The notes beneath the pieces were generated by a model that saw nothing but the letters and a program-made list of their open reading frames with translations, ran no database searches and had not been told where the DNA came from. From assembly GCF_025061645.1 (NCBI RefSeq), contig NZ_JANYMP010000002.1:363399-411566 (forward strand): 48,168 bases of DNA, read 5' to 3'. The stretch comes from Umezawaea endophytica. Its GTDB lineage: Bacteria; Actinomycetota; Actinomycetes; Mycobacteriales; Pseudonocardiaceae. The translations under genes were made by a program, and so were the position numbers. Each line of letters opens with the position of its first letter. The first letter of the stretch is position 1. Positions 38,121-47,245 of the stretch are shown here, piece after piece.

Positions 38121-40925
38121 ATGTCGAACACGGACAAGCCTGCCGGTAACCCCGGCGGGGATAACGTCACATCCGCACACCCGGAACTGGCCGATCTACC
38201 GGCCAAGCTCCGCGTGCACGCGCTGGCGAAGCTGCTGGGGGCCAGCAGCAAGGACGTCGTGGCCGCTCTCGCCGATCTGGGCGAGACGGTGCGCGGGGTC
38301 CAGTCCAGCGTGAGCCGGGACATCGCGCTGAAGGTGGCCGAGAGCCTGCTGAACTGGGACGACGTCGTCTCCGGTGAGGTCGACGTCGAGGTGCACGAGG
38401 AGCCCGCGATCCCGGCGAGGCAGGTCAGGGACCTGGCCGCGCTCACCCCGCTGTTCGCGCCGCCGTCCGCGGTGTTCATGGCGCCGACCGCGCCCGCCCC
38501 CCAGGCCGAGGAGCCCGCGCCCAAGCGGGGCCGCGGCCGGGCGAAGCCGGTCGTCGTCGAGGAGCCCGCCGAGCAGTACGACGAGGACGCCGAGCTGGAG
38601 GCGGACGCCGACCAGAACGACGCCGCCGACGACGAGTCCGGTGAGGACAGCGACAGCCGTCGCCGTCGTCGCCGCGGCCGCCGCGGCCGTGGTCGCGGCA
38701 AGGGCGCCGAGGACAGCGGCGAGGAGAACGAGGGCACCGAGGAGTCCGAGGAGGAGGACGCCGAGGCGTCCGCCGACCAGGACGACCAGGGCTCCGACGA
38801 GGGCACGGACGGCGGCAGCCGCCGTCGGCGTCGCCGTCGTCGCCGCAAGACCGGCGCCGAGGACGAGCCCGCGGTCACCGAGGACGACCCGCCGAACACG
38901 GTCGTGCACGTCCGCGAGGTGCGGGAATCCCGCGATGCGCGGGACGACAAGGCCGACTCCGAGGCGGCCCAGAGCGAGGTGCGCAGCATCCGGGGCTCGA
39001 CCCGCCTGGAGGCGAAGCGCCAGCGCCGCAGGGACGGCCGCGAGGCCGGGCGTCGCCGCGTGCCGGTGCTGTCCGAGGCCGAGTTCCTGGCCCGCCGCGA
39101 GGCCGTGGAGCGCACGATGGTCGTCCGCGAGCGCGGCGACCGAACCCAGATCGGAGTCCTGGAGGACGGTGTCCTCGTGGAGCACTTCGTGACCTCGTCC
39201 GGCACCGGTTCGCTGGTCGGCAACGTCTACCTCGGCCGGGTGCAGAACGTGCTCCCGAGCATGGAGGCCGCGTTCATCGACATCGGCCGCGGCCGCAACG
39301 CCGTGCTGTACGCCGGTGAGGTGGACTGGGACGCAGCCGGTCTCGAGGGCAAGTCCCGCAAGATCGAGCAGGCCCTCTCCAGCGGCGACAGCGTGCTGGT
39401 CCAGGTCACCAAGGACCCGGTCGGCCACAAGGGCGCCCGCCTGACCACCCAGATCAGCCTGCCCGGCCGCTTCCTGGTGTACGTGCCCGGCGGCGGCGCG
39501 ACCGGCATCAGCCGCAAGCTGCCGGACAACGAGCGCAAGCGCCTCAAGGACATCCTCAAGCGCGTGGTCCCGGAGGACGCGGGCGTCATCATCCGCACCG
39601 CGTCCGAGGGCATCGCCGAGGACGAGCTGGGCCGCGACGTCACGCGCCTCCAGGCGCAGTGGCAGGTCATCAAGGACAAGGCCGCCACGCCGAAGGCGCA
39701 GGCGCCGCAGCTCCTGTACGAAGAGCCGGACCTGCTGGTCAAGGTCGTCCGCGACCTGTTCACCGAGGACTTCTCCGCGCTGATCGTCCAGGGCGCGGAC
39801 GCCTGGGAGACGATCGACGGGTACGTCCGCCACGTGGCGCCGGACCTCCAGGACCGGCTGCGCAAGCACATCGGCCAGTCGGACGCGTTCGTCGAGCACC
39901 GCATCGACGAGCAGTTGCTCAAGGCGCTCGACCGCAAGGTCTGGCTGCCGTCGGGCGGCTACCTGGTGATCGACCGCACCGAGGCCATGACGGTCATCGA
40001 CGTCAACACGGGCAAGTTCACCGGATCGGGTGGCAACCTCGAGGAGACGGTGACGCGCAACAACCTGGAGTCGGCGGAGGAGATCGTCCGCCAGCTCCGG
40101 CTGCGCGACATCGGCGGCATCATCGTCATCGACTTCATCGACATGGTGCTGGAGTCGAACCGCGACCTGGTGCTGCGCCGCCTCACCGAGTGCCTCGGCC
40201 GCGACCGCACCCGCCACCAGGTCGCCGAGGTCACCTCGCTCGGCCTGGTGCAGATGACCCGCAAGCGGGTCGGCACCGGTCTGCTGGAGGCGTTCAGCAC
40301 CACGTGCGAGCACTGCCGCGGTCGTGGCGTCGTGGTGTCGACGGACCCCGTGCACGCGCACGGCGCCCCGGCGCAGGCTCCTGCCGCCCCGCAGCAGCAG
40401 CCGCAACAGCAGCAGCCGAGCCGCAAGTCCCGGCAGCGCAACCGCGGTGGCGGCGAGTCGGCGGAGCAGGTCGAGACCACGCCGGTCGAGGTCGAGCCCG
40501 CGGCGGTGGCCGAGGTCGTCGAGCAGGCGCCCGTCGCACCGTCCACTCCGGACGTCCCGGTGGTGGATCCCGTTGTGGACACGAGCGAAGCGGCCGTGCT
40601 GCTCGACCAGGACGCGCAGGCGGGCCAGGACGGTGCCAAGCGCGACCGCCGCGACCGCAACCGGGAGCGCCGCCGTGCGCGCCGGGACGCGGGTGCGGCG
40701 AAGCAGGTCCAGGAGCCCGTAGGTGATGCTCCTGAGACTGTCGTGGCGGCTGTTGTCGAGGCTCCGGCTGTGGTCGAACCGGTTGCGCCGCAAGCGCCCC
40801 TGAACGGTCACGTGCCCGAGCAGGCCGACCAGGAGCCGCCCACCGTGGTGGCCCCGCGCAGGCGGACGTCGCGTCGCGCGGCGACCCGTCCCGCGGGCCC
40901 GCCCGTCGGCGTGACCGAGGGCTGA
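38121..40925 (+). CDS. rne: Ribonuclease E/G
   Basis: A 934-residue endoribonuclease for mRNA decay and rRNA/tRNA processing. Unlike E. coli RNase E its extra regions flank both sides of the catalytic core. The N-terminal ~330 residues include an IF2N-like helix pair (LRVHALAKLLGASSKDVVAA) followed by acidic blocks alternating with Arg-rich runs (SRRRRRRGRRGRGRGK). The core runs from about 330 to 740: S1 domain (GNVYLGRVQNVLPSMEAAFI), DNase-I-like catalytic Asp residues in TVIDVNTGKF and IIVIDFIDM, and the zinc-link CEHCRGRG. The C-terminus (about 750-934) is again low-complexity with QQQPQQQQ and basic segments, suited to binding partners or RNA. GGAGGAG lies 4 bp before the ATG. It is followed by a strong terminator. 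Confidence 0.95.
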   Translation: MSNTDKPAGNPGGDNVTSAHPELADLPAKLRVHALAKLLGASSKDVVAALADLGETVRGVQSSVSRDIALKVAESLLNWDDVVSGEVDVEVHEEPAIPARQVRDLAALTPLFAPPSAVFMAPTAPAPQAEEPAPKRGRGRAKPVVVEEPAEQYDEDAELEADADQNDAADDESGEDSDSRRRRRRGRRGRGRGKGAEDSGEENEGTEESEEEDAEASADQDDQGSDEGTDGGSRRRRRRRRRKTGAEDEPAVTEDDPPNTVVHVREVRESRDARDDKADSEAAQSEVRSIRGSTRLEAKRQRRRDGREAGRRRVPVLSEAEFLARREAVERTMVVRERGDRTQIGVLEDGVLVEHFVTSSGTGSLVGNVYLGRVQNVLPSMEAAFIDIGRGRNAVLYAGEVDWDAAGLEGKSRKIEQALSSGDSVLVQVTKDPVGHKGARLTTQISLPGRFLVYVPGGGATGISRKLPDNERKRLKDILKRVVPEDAGVIIRTASEGIAEDELGRDVTRLQAQWQVIKDKAATPKAQAPQLLYEEPDLLVKVVRDLFTEDFSALIVQGADAWETIDGYVRHVAPDLQDRLRKHIGQSDAFVEHRIDEQLLKALDRKVWLPSGGYLVIDRTEAMTVIDVNTGKFTGSGGNLEETVTRNNLESAEEIVRQLRLRDIGGIIVIDFIDMVLESNRDLVLRRLTECLGRDRTRHQVAEVTSLGLVQMTRKRVGTGLLEAFSTTCEHCRGRGVVVSTDPVHAHGAPAQAPAAPQQQPQQQQPSRKSRQRNRGGGESAEQVETTPVEVEPAAVAEVVEQAPVAPSTPDVPVVDPVVDTSEAAVLLDQDAQAGQDGAKRDRRDRNRERRRARRDAGAAKQVQEPVGDAPETVVAAVVEAPAVVEPVAPQAPLNGHVPEQADQEPPTVVAPRRRTSRRAATRPAGPPVGVTEG

Positions 40926-40939
40926 CAGGGCTTCACGGC

Positions 40940-40980
40940 GAAGGGCCCGTACCGATCCGGTGCGGGCCCTTCGACTTTTT
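40940..40980 (+). terminator. Rho-independent terminator of rne
   Basis: Arms 40940-40954 and 40958-40972 pair over 15 positions (GAAGGGCCCG with CGGGCCCTTC, a U-G pair, then ACCG with CGGT) with a 3-nt loop. The stem is followed by CGAC and TTTTT (40976-40980). This is the clearest intrinsic terminator in the window and separates rne from rplU. Confidence 0.95.
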
Positions 40981-41097
40981 GTGGTGTCGGGCACAGCGGA
41001 CGGCGGGTCGAAGTGCCGCGAACACCCGTGGGCGCACCGTTTTCCGGGCCTCGAATCCTGCCGCTGACCAGCGGGTTCAGGGCTCGTGGACCCCAGT

Positions 41098-41127
41098 TTG
41101 ACCTCGCCGCACACGGCCACGTAACCT
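41098..41127 (+). promoter_or_regulatory. Sigma-70-type promoter of the rplU operon
   Basis: TTGACC (41098-41103) and TAACCT (41122-41127) are separated by 18 bp, a good housekeeping promoter. It gives an rplU leader of about 125 nt, in which ACACG...CGTGT and GGCCC...GGGCC arms (41131-41163) can form a long hairpin. Confidence 0.6.
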
Positions 41128-41179
41128 GGTACACGGCCCGCCGTCCGGTGGGCCCTGTCGTGTGTAGCCCGGCGACTCT

Positions 41180-41202
41180 GATTCACGTAATGGTGATTCA
41201 CG
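41180..41202 (+). repeat. Direct repeat GATTCACG in the rplU leader
   Basis: GATTCACG occurs at 41180-41187 and 41195-41202, 15 bp apart, within the transcribed leader. It may be part of a ribosomal-protein autoregulatory structure; this is not established. Confidence 0.35.
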
Positions 41203-41258
41203 AAAGCCTGGGCGCGCACGGCCCCGTCACCGTCGAGTAGCAGGAGACTTCCGTCCTG

Positions 41259-41570
41259 ATGTACGCGATCGTCAAGACTGGCGGCAAGCAGTACAAGGTG
41301 GCTGTCGGCGACGTCGTCGAGGTCGAGAAGCTCGAGGGCGCCCCGGGCACTGAGTTCACTTTCCCGGCGCTACTCGTCGTGGACGGCACTGACGTCACCG
41401 CAGACGCTGAGGCCCTCGGGAAGATCTCGGTGACCGGCAAGGTCGTCGAGCAGACCAAGGGTCCCAAGATCCGCATCCACAAGTTCAAGAACAAGACCGG
41501 CTACCACAAGCGGCAGGGTCACCGTCAGAAGCTGACCCGCGTCGAGGTTACCGGCATCACCGGTAAGTGA
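41259..41570 (+). CDS. rplU: 50S ribosomal protein L21
   Basis: A 103-residue ribosomal protein. [20 protein letters not shown] is the canonical start and [20 protein letters not shown] carries the L21 signature. It binds 23S rRNA in the large subunit. GGAGA lies upstream of the ATG. rpmA follows after 14 bp, the universal rplU-rpmA pair. Confidence 0.98.
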   Translation: MYAIVKTGGKQYKVAVGDVVEVEKLEGAPGTEFTFPALLVVDGTDVTADAEALGKISVTGKVVEQTKGPKIRIHKFKNKTGYHKRQGHRQKLTRVEVTGITGK

Positions 41571-41584
41571 GGACCTGACTAGCC

Positions 41585-41854
41585 ATGGCACACAAAAAGG
41601 GTGCATCCAGCTCCCGTAACGGCCGCGACTCCAACGCTCAGTACCTGGGCGTCAAGCGGTTCGGTGGTCAGGTCGTCAAGGCCGGCGAAATCCTGATCCG
41701 CCAGCGCGGCACCAAGTTCCACCCCGGTGTGAACGTCGGTCGCGGCAAGGACGACACGCTGTTCGCCCTCGCCCCCGGCGCGGTCGAGTTCGGCACGAAG
41801 CGCGGTCGCAAGACTGTCAACATCGTGCCCGTCGAGGCCAAGGTCGCTGCGTAG
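41585..41854 (+). CDS. rpmA: 50S ribosomal protein L27
   Basis: An 89-residue protein beginning [20 protein letters not shown], the classic L27 N-terminus that reaches the peptidyl-transferase centre. There is no Firmicutes-type N-terminal prepeptide. GLKRFGGQ is replaced by [20 protein letters not shown], normal for actinobacteria. Cotranscribed with rplU, it ends before a long hairpin. Confidence 0.98.
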   Translation: MAHKKGASSSRNGRDSNAQYLGVKRFGGQVVKAGEILIRQRGTKFHPGVNVGRGKDDTLFALAPGAVEFGTKRGRKTVNIVPVEAKVAA

Positions 41855-41870
41855 CTCTGACCTGAATCCA

Positions 41871-41912
41871 CCGAGCGCCGTGTGTCCGCCACCGCGGACC
41901 CACGGCGCTCGG
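41871..41912 (+). terminator. Long hairpin after rpmA
   Basis: CCGAGCGCCGTG (41871-41882) pairs with CACGGCGCTCGG (41901-41912), with an inner GTCCGC/GCGGAC stem and a 4-nt loop. CGTTTG and then CCCCGTTTTCG follow. It lies 16 bp past the rpmA stop and 42 bp before obg, so it probably reduces rather than blocks read-through or gives obg separate control. Confidence 0.8.
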
Positions 41913-41954
41913 CGTTTGTCCCCGTTTTCGTTGATCCTCTGGAAGTGAGTTCCC

Positions 41955-43406
41955 GTGTCCCGGTTCGTCGACCGAGTGGTTATCCACGTCGCCGCAGGCG
42001 AGGGTGGCAACGGCTGCGCGTCGGTGCACCGGGAGAAGTTCAAGCCGCTCGGCGGTCCTGACGGCGGCAACGGCGGCAAGGGCGGCGACGTCGTCCTGGT
42101 CGTCGACTCGAACGTGCACACGCTGCTGGACTTCCACTTCCGCCCGAACGCCTCCGCCACGAACGGCAAGCAGGGCCAGGGCGCCAACCGCGACGGCGCG
42201 AACGGCGAGAACCTCGAACTGCGCGTGCCGGACGGCACCGTGGTCCTCACCGAGGACGGCAAGGTCGTCGCCGACCTCGTCGGCGAGGGCACCCGGATGA
42301 TCGCCGCGCGCGGCGGCCGTGGTGGCCTCGGCAACGCGCAGCTCGCGTCCAGGGCCCGCAAGGCGCCCGGTTTCGCGCTGCTCGGCGAGCCCGGCGAGAA
42401 CGGCGACTTCGTCCTCGAACTGAAGTCCGTCGCCGACGTCGGCCTGCTGGGCTTCCCGTCGGCGGGCAAGTCGTCGCTGATCTCGGTCCTCTCCGAGGCC
42501 AAGCCGAAGATCGCCGACTACCCGTTCACCACCCTGGTCCCGAACCTGGGCGTGATCACCGCGGGCGCGACCGTCTTCACCATGGCGGACGTGCCCGGCC
42601 TGATCCCCGGCGCCAGCGAGGGCAAGGGCCTCGGCCTGGACTTCCTGCGCCACATCGAGCGCTGCGCGGTCCTCGTGCACGTCGTCGACTGCGCGACGTT
42701 CGAGGCGGGCCGCGACCCGCTGTCGGACATCGACGCGCTCGAGGAGGAACTGGCGAAGTACACGCCGTCCCTCGGTGGCGACCTGTCGGACCGGCCGCGC
42801 CTGGTCGTGCTGAACAAGATCGACGTGCCGGAGGCGCGTGAACTCGCGGAGCTGGTGCGCGAGGACATCGAGGCCCGCGGCTTGCAGGTGCTGGAGATCT
42901 CGACCGCGACCCGCGAAGGCCTGCGCGAGCTGACGTTCGCGCTCGGCGCGGTCGTCGAGGAGTACCGCGCGACCAAGCCTAAGCAGGAGTCGACCCGGAT
43001 CGTGCTGCGGCCGACCGCCGTGGACGACGAGGGCTTCACCGTCCACGACGACCCGGAGACCGAGGGCGGCTTCATCGTCAAGGGCGACCGCCCCGAGCGC
43101 TGGATCCGGCAGACGGACTTCTCCAACGACGAGGCCGTCGGCTACCTCGCGGACCGCCTCGCCCGCATGGGCGTGGAAGAGGTGCTGGTCAAGCGCGGTG
43201 CCGTGCCCGGCGCCCAGGTCACCATCGGAGACCTGGTGTTCGACTGGGAGCCGACGACGCCCGCGGGCATCGCGATGACCATGACCGGCCGCGGCACCGA
43301 CCTGCGGCTGGAGAGCAACGACCGGATCGGCGCGCACGAGCGCAAGGCGCTCAAGAAGGCGCGTCGGCTGCCCGGTGTGTACGACGAGGACGACTTCGAG
43401 GAGTGA
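41955..43406 (+). CDS. obg: GTPase Obg/CgtA
   Basis: A 483-residue GTPase tied to 50S assembly and growth control. The Gly-rich Obg fold is at 1-158 ([38 protein letters not shown]). The G domain has G1 GFPSAGKSS at 166-174, G3 DVPGLIPGA and G4 NKID. The C-terminal OCT domain has [20 protein letters not shown]. The GTG start has GGAAGTGAG upstream. Its stop overlaps the proB ATG by one base (TGATG), so the two are coupled. Confidence 0.97.
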   Translation: MSRFVDRVVIHVAAGEGGNGCASVHREKFKPLGGPDGGNGGKGGDVVLVVDSNVHTLLDFHFRPNASATNGKQGQGANRDGANGENLELRVPDGTVVLTEDGKVVADLVGEGTRMIAARGGRGGLGNAQLASRARKAPGFALLGEPGENGDFVLELKSVADVGLLGFPSAGKSSLISVLSEAKPKIADYPFTTLVPNLGVITAGATVFTMADVPGLIPGASEGKGLGLDFLRHIERCAVLVHVVDCATFEAGRDPLSDIDALEEELAKYTPSLGGDLSDRPRLVVLNKIDVPEARELAELVREDIEARGLQVLEISTATREGLRELTFALGAVVEEYRATKPKQESTRIVLRPTAVDDEGFTVHDDPETEGGFIVKGDRPERWIRQTDFSNDEAVGYLADRLARMGVEEVLVKRGAVPGAQVTIGDLVFDWEPTTPAGIAMTMTGRGTDLRLESNDRIGAHERKALKKARRLPGVYDEDDFEE

Positions 43407-44533
43407 TGATCGGCGGCGTGGAGGTCTCGTTGGCCCGCAAGGCGGTGGCCTCGGCCACCAGGGTTGTCGTGAAGGTCGGGTCCTCCTCGTTGACGACAGC
43501 CGAGGGCGGGCTCGACCCGTCCCGGCTGGACGCCCTGGTCGACGCGTTGGCCGCCCGCCGGGCCGCTGGTAGCCAGATCGTGCTCGTCTCGTCGGGTGCC
43601 ATCGCCGCGGGCTTGGCGCCGTTGGGCCTGTCCCGCCGTCCGAAGGACCTGGCGACCCAGCAGGCCGCCGCCAGCGTCGGCCAGCTCGCGCTGGCCCACG
43701 CGTACGGCAACTCGTTCGGCCGGTACTCGCTGACCGTCGGCCAGGTCCTGCTGACCGCTGACGACGTGGTCCGGCGCTCGCACTACCGCAACGCCCAGCG
43801 CACCCTCTCGCGCCTGCTGGCGCTCGGGGTCGTGCCCGTGGTGAACGAGAACGACACCGTCGCCACGGAGGAGATCCGCTTCGGCGACAACGACCGCCTC
43901 GCGGCGCTGGTGGCCCACCTCATCGGCGCCGACGCCCTGTTCCTGCTGTCCGACGTGGACGCCCTGTACGACGGCGACCCGCGCCTGGCCGACGCCCGCC
44001 GCATCACCGAGGTGGGCGGCCCGGACGACGTGGACGGCGTCCGGGCGGGCACCGGCGGCGCCCTGGGCACCGGCGGCATGGCCTCCAAGCTCGCCGCCGC
44101 CACCCTCGCCGCCTCCGCGGGCATCCCGGTCCTCCTCGCAGGCGCGGGAGACGCCGCCCGCGCCCTGGGCGACCCCGACGTGGGCACCGCGTTCGCCGCC
44201 ACCGGCACCCGCTTGACCGCCCGCCGCTTCTGGCTCGGCTACGCCGCCGACGCCAACGGCACCCTGGTGCTGGACGACGGCGCCGTAGCCGCCGTCGTGA
44301 ACCGCAGGCGTTCCCTGCTGGCGGCGGGCATCACCGCCGTGCAGGGCACGTTCGAGGCGGGCGACGTGGTCGAACTGGCGAACCTCACCGGCCAGGTCGT
44401 GGCCAGGGGAGTGGTCGCCTACGACGCCACCGAACTCCCAGCCCTCATCGGCCGCTCCACCCACGACCTCCCAGCCGAACACCGCCGCGAGGTCGTCCAC
44501 GCAGACGACCTGGTCTCCCTCCGCCGCCCCTGA
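43406..44533 (+). CDS. proB: Glutamate 5-kinase
   Basis: A 375-residue enzyme for the first step of proline synthesis, ATP-dependent phosphorylation of glutamate. The amino-acid-kinase domain has [56 protein letters not shown] and [24 protein letters not shown] domain is at the C-terminus (about 285-375, [20 protein letters not shown]). The ATG at 43406 overlaps the obg stop; GTG 43403 or GTG 43418 are alternatives. proA, often next, is not found here; instead degenerate repeats and an unrelated gene follow. Confidence 0.95.
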   Translation: MIGGVEVSLARKAVASATRVVVKVGSSSLTTAEGGLDPSRLDALVDALAARRAAGSQIVLVSSGAIAAGLAPLGLSRRPKDLATQQAAASVGQLALAHAYGNSFGRYSLTVGQVLLTADDVVRRSHYRNAQRTLSRLLALGVVPVVNENDTVATEEIRFGDNDRLAALVAHLIGADALFLLSDVDALYDGDPRLADARRITEVGGPDDVDGVRAGTGGALGTGGMASKLAAATLAASAGIPVLLAGAGDAARALGDPDVGTAFAATGTRLTARRFWLGYAADANGTLVLDDGAVAAVVNRRRSLLAAGITAVQGTFEAGDVVELANLTGQVVARGVVAYDATELPALIGRSTHDLPAEHRREVVHADDLVSLRRP

Positions 44534-44690
44534 CCACCCGTGCCGGGCCAGCACCGCGGCACTCCGGATCACCTTGCGCCGGATGGCATCGCGTTGCCCC
44601 CCGACCACCCGGTGCCAGTGACACCGCGTCCCTGGTCACCTTGCCACCGCCCTCGACCACCTGGCGCCAGAGGACTCCGCGTCACCCCGG
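44532..44690 (+). repeat. Degenerate tandem units after proB
   Basis: Three imperfect units begin GACCACC at 44532, 44603 and 44655. Each continues with (G)TGCC or GCGCCAG, an ACNCCGCG(T) element and, in the first two, a TCACCTTGC element. Spacings are about 71 and 52 bp. They start at the proB stop codon and fill most of the 223-bp gap before the convergent gene. Nothing else is visible in the gap. Confidence 0.5.
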
Positions 44691-44756
44691 CCGTTAACCC
44701 TCACTGCCGCGCGGTTGCGTGGCCACCAGTGCCTTTGCTCGCTTGGCAGCCGTGGC

Positions 44757-45155
44757 TCAGCCGGCGAGTGCGGCGGTCACGGCCATCGTGTCCTGGTACT
44801 CGCGCCAGTGCGCGATTTTGCCGTCACGCGCCCGCAGCACCCCGACGAACGCCGCCGACCCCTGCTTCCCGGTGATCGTCGACCGTCCCACCAGCACGTA
44901 CTCCACCACGATCACGTCGGGATCGGCGGTGTCGTGGATGACGACGTCCCGGCAGTCCTCGATCCGCACCGGCAACACCTCGCGGCCCGCCTTGGCGAAC
45001 GCGACGAACGCTTCCCGCCCCTCGAACCGCTTGGGTCGGCCTGGTGCGGCGAACGGTGTCTCCACCACGACGTCGTCGGCCCACAGGTCGTCCACGGCCG
45101 CCGGGTCGTCGATCCAGGCTCGACGCATCGACTCGTACACCTCGCGTGCGGTCAT
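44757..45155 (-). CDS. SnoaL-like / NTF2-fold protein
   Basis: A 132-residue protein of the SnoaL-like NTF2 fold. The N-terminal helix is REVYESMRRAWIDDPAAVDD, then LWADDVVVETPFAAP (conserved pocket Asp/Glu), FEGREAFVAFAKAG, and a C-terminal sheet (VIVVEYVLVGRSTITGK, FVGVLRARDGKIAHWREYQD). Family members are small hydrolases, isomerases or binding proteins; the closing W-R-E-Y-x-D is the common ketosteroid-isomerase-like ending. The ATG at 45155 has GGAGGG 5 bp upstream. It is divergent from a TetR gene with two operators between them, so it is the probable repressed target. Confidence 0.85.
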   Translation of the reverse strand: MTAREVYESMRRAWIDDPAAVDDLWADDVVVETPFAAPGRPKRFEGREAFVAFAKAGREVLPVRIEDCRDVVIHDTADPDVIVVEYVLVGRSTITGKQGSAAFVGVLRARDGKIAHWREYQDTMAVTAALAG

Positions 45156-45173
45156 CGGAACCCTCCAGTAAGA

Positions 45174-45215
45174 TGAGCGAAGACTCAGCTTCGGACGATA
45201 ATGAGTCATGACTCA
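45174..45215. promoter_or_regulatory. Two TetR operators and a -10 element between divergent genes
   Basis: TGAGTCATGACTCA (45202-45215) is a perfect 14-bp palindrome. TGAGCGAAGACTCA (45174-45187) matches it at 11 of 14 positions, 28 bp away. GATAAT (45197-45202) lies between them, 5 bp before the ATG at 45208. The first site sits 19 bp from the SnoaL-like start, so binding can control both genes. Confidence 0.7.
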
Positions 45216-45777
45216 ACTTGTCAACGAAGGGAACGCGATGCGCGCGGACGCCCAGCGCAACCGGGCACGCATCCTGGCCGCCGCCGACGAGGTCTTCGCC
45301 GCCAAGGGGGCCGCCGCGTCGACCGAGGAGGTCGCCGCCAAGGCGGGGGTGGCCATCGGCACGGTCTTCCGGCACTTCCCGACCAAGAACGACCTGCTGA
45401 CCGCGCTGATGAAGGAACTCGTGCGCGAACTCGCCGCAGAGGTCGAATCCCTTGTCCGACAAGGAGATCCGGCCACGTCGCTGTTCACGTTCTTCGCCCA
45501 CCTGGTAGAGCGCGCGTCCTCGCGCAAGACCGTGGTCGACCTGCTCGGCGTCGACATCCGGGTGTCGGAACAGCTCCAACTGCTCCGCGAAGCGGTCGGC
45601 ATCCTGCTCGACCAGGCCCAGGCGGCCGGAGTCGTGCGGTCGAACGTGCTGCTGGACGAGGTGATGGCGCTGCTGGCGGCCACCAGTCAGGGCGCGCTGC
45701 ACTCCGGCTGGGACGCCGACCTCCGCGAGCGCACCCTGGCGATCATCTTCACCGGTTTGCGCTCAGCGCAACTCTGA
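45208..45777 (+). CDS. TetR family transcriptional regulator
   Basis: A 189-residue repressor. The N-terminal helix-turn-helix domain is RADAQRNRARILAAADEVFA, AKGAAASTEEVAAKAGVAIG and TVFRHFPTKNDLLTALMKEL. The C-terminal ligand domain is helical (LFTFFAHLVERASSRK, LREAVGILLDQAQAAGVV). Start choice: ATG 45208 lies 5 bp after a GATAAT box and would be leaderless; ATG 45238 has GAAGGG six bases upstream and gives 179 residues. The perfect operator palindrome is centred on the first ATG. The likely targets are itself and the divergent SnoaL-like gene. Its last 15 bp overlap the convergent transporter gene. Confidence 0.9.
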   Translation: MTQLVNEGNAMRADAQRNRARILAAADEVFAAKGAAASTEEVAAKAGVAIGTVFRHFPTKNDLLTALMKELVRELAAEVESLVRQGDPATSLFTFFAHLVERASSRKTVVDLLGVDIRVSEQLQLLREAVGILLDQAQAAGVVRSNVLLDEVMALLAATSQGALHSGWDADLRERTLAIIFTGLRSAQL

Positions 45778-47043
45778 CCCCTTGGTCTCCGGCAGGGTGA
45801 GGATCACCAGGAACGCGATCGTCGCGCCCGCCGCCACGTAGTAGAAGTACACGTCCGACAGCCCGCGGCCCGCGAGCCAGGCGATCACCAGCGGGGCGGT
45901 GCCGCCGAACAGCGCCACCGTGAGGTTGTACCAGGCGCCGATCCCCAGTCCGCGCAGCTCGGTCGGGAACAGCTCGCTCATCGCCGCGGGCGCGATCGAC
46001 GTCATCATCGTGTACAGCCCGAGCCCGACGCAGAACACGACCAGCGGACCGGTCAGCCCCGGCTTGAGCAACGACGACAGCGGCACCACCAGCACGGCCG
46101 TGGCCGCCGACCAGACCAGCAGTTGCGGCTTGCGCCCGAACCGGTCCGACAGCGCGCCCATGGGGTACTGGAGCGCGATGAACAGGACCGTCGCGATCGA
46201 CAGCGCCAGGAACACGTCCACGGCGTCGACCCCGCGGTTCTTCACCGCGAACGGCGTCAGCGCGGAGAAGAACGTGTAGTAGCAGAGCGTGGACAGCATG
46301 GTGAACCCGACGAGCCGCCCCACCGCCTTCGGGTGCTCCCGCAGCGTCGTCAGCAGCGGTCGGTGAAGGCGCTCGGCCTTCACCTTGTTCTGCTCGAACT
46401 GCTCCGTCTCCTCCAGGCTCCGGCGTAGCCACAGCCCCAGCAGCCCGAGCAGACCGCCGACCAGGAACGGGATCCGCCACCCGAACGATTCGAGCTGCGC
46501 CTTGCTCATGGTCCGCGCGAGCGTGAACCCGATGAGCGACGCGACGAGCACGGCCGTGCCCGTCGAGATGTAGAAGAACGACGAGTACCGCCCGCGCCGC
46601 GCCGGTGGCGCGATCTCCGCCAGGTACGCCGACGCGTTGGAGACCTCCCCGCCCAGCGACAGCCCCTGCGCGATCCGGGCGAGCAGCAGGAGAACGGGCG
46701 CCAGCCACCCCACCAGTTCGTAGGTGGGCAGCAGCGCTATCGCCGTGGACCCGCCCGCCATCAGCACGATGGTCAGGATCATCGCGGGCTTCCGGCCGCG
46801 CAGGTCGGCGAACCGCCCGAGCAGGTACCCGCCGAGCGGTCGGAAGAAGAACGCCAGCGCGTAGGTCGCGAACGTGTTCAGCAGCGCCAGTTCCGCGTTG
46901 CCGGACGGGAAGATCGCGGTCGCGAAGTAGATGCTGAACGTCGCGTAGATGGTCCAGTCGTACCACTCGATCGCGTTGCCGATGCTCGCCGCGATGAGCC
47001 TGCGAACCGGGAGTCGATGCCTCTGCCGCTCCACCTCCACCAT
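45763..47043 (-). CDS. MHS family MFS transporter
   Basis: A 426-residue, 12-helix symporter of the metabolite:H+ family (ProP, KgtP, ShiA type). Diagnostic stretches are AASIGNAIEWYDWTIYATFS in helix 1, GRFADLRGRKPAM in loop 2-3 with the long MHS form before it (FFFRPLGGYLLG), and RIAQGLSLGGEVSNASAYLA in helix 4. GALSDRFGRKPQL follows in loop 8-9. Substrates of relatives are dicarboxylates, shikimate, betaine or proline; none can be chosen here. The start at 47043 has GGGAAGG 7 bp upstream; ATG 47061 (GAGGA upstream) would add 6 residues. Its stop overlaps the TetR gene end by 15 bp. Confidence 0.9.
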   Translation of the reverse strand: MVEVERQRHRLPVRRLIAASIGNAIEWYDWTIYATFSIYFATAIFPSGNAELALLNTFATYALAFFFRPLGGYLLGRFADLRGRKPAMILTIVLMAGGSTAIALLPTYELVGWLAPVLLLLARIAQGLSLGGEVSNASAYLAEIAPPARRGRYSSFFYISTGTAVLVASLIGFTLARTMSKAQLESFGWRIPFLVGGLLGLLGLWLRRSLEETEQFEQNKVKAERLHRPLLTTLREHPKAVGRLVGFTMLSTLCYYTFFSALTPFAVKNRGVDAVDVFLALSIATVLFIALQYPMGALSDRFGRKPQLLVWSAATAVLVVPLSSLLKPGLTGPLVVFCVGLGLYTMMTSIAPAAMSELFPTELRGLGIGAWYNLTVALFGGTAPLVIAWLAGRGLSDVYFYYVAAGATIAFLVILTLPETKGSELR

Positions 47044-47081
47044 CTTCGGACCTTCCCACATCGGGTCCTCGTTGAGTAGGT

Positions 47082-47098
47082 GATCACGGCCTGTGATC
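47082..47098. promoter_or_regulatory. Inverted repeat upstream of the MHS transporter
   Basis: GATCAC-GGCCT-GTGATC has perfect 6-bp arms, 38 bp upstream of the transporter start at 47043, a likely operator. A second inverted repeat, GATCGGC (47191-47197) with GCCGATC (47210-47216), lies before the cell-wall protein gene. Nothing else is seen in the 202-bp divergent gap. Confidence 0.45.
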
Positions 47099-47245
47099 GG
47101 CACGGCGGGTCGAACCGCTCCGATTTTCACGAAGGCGTGACGGCGTTGAGGGGATTTGTAGGTCCAAATGGCCCAGTGGCATAGTGGTCCGATCGGCGGC
47201 ACGGGTTCTGCCGATCATCCCCTCACGACATGGCTGGAGTCACGC

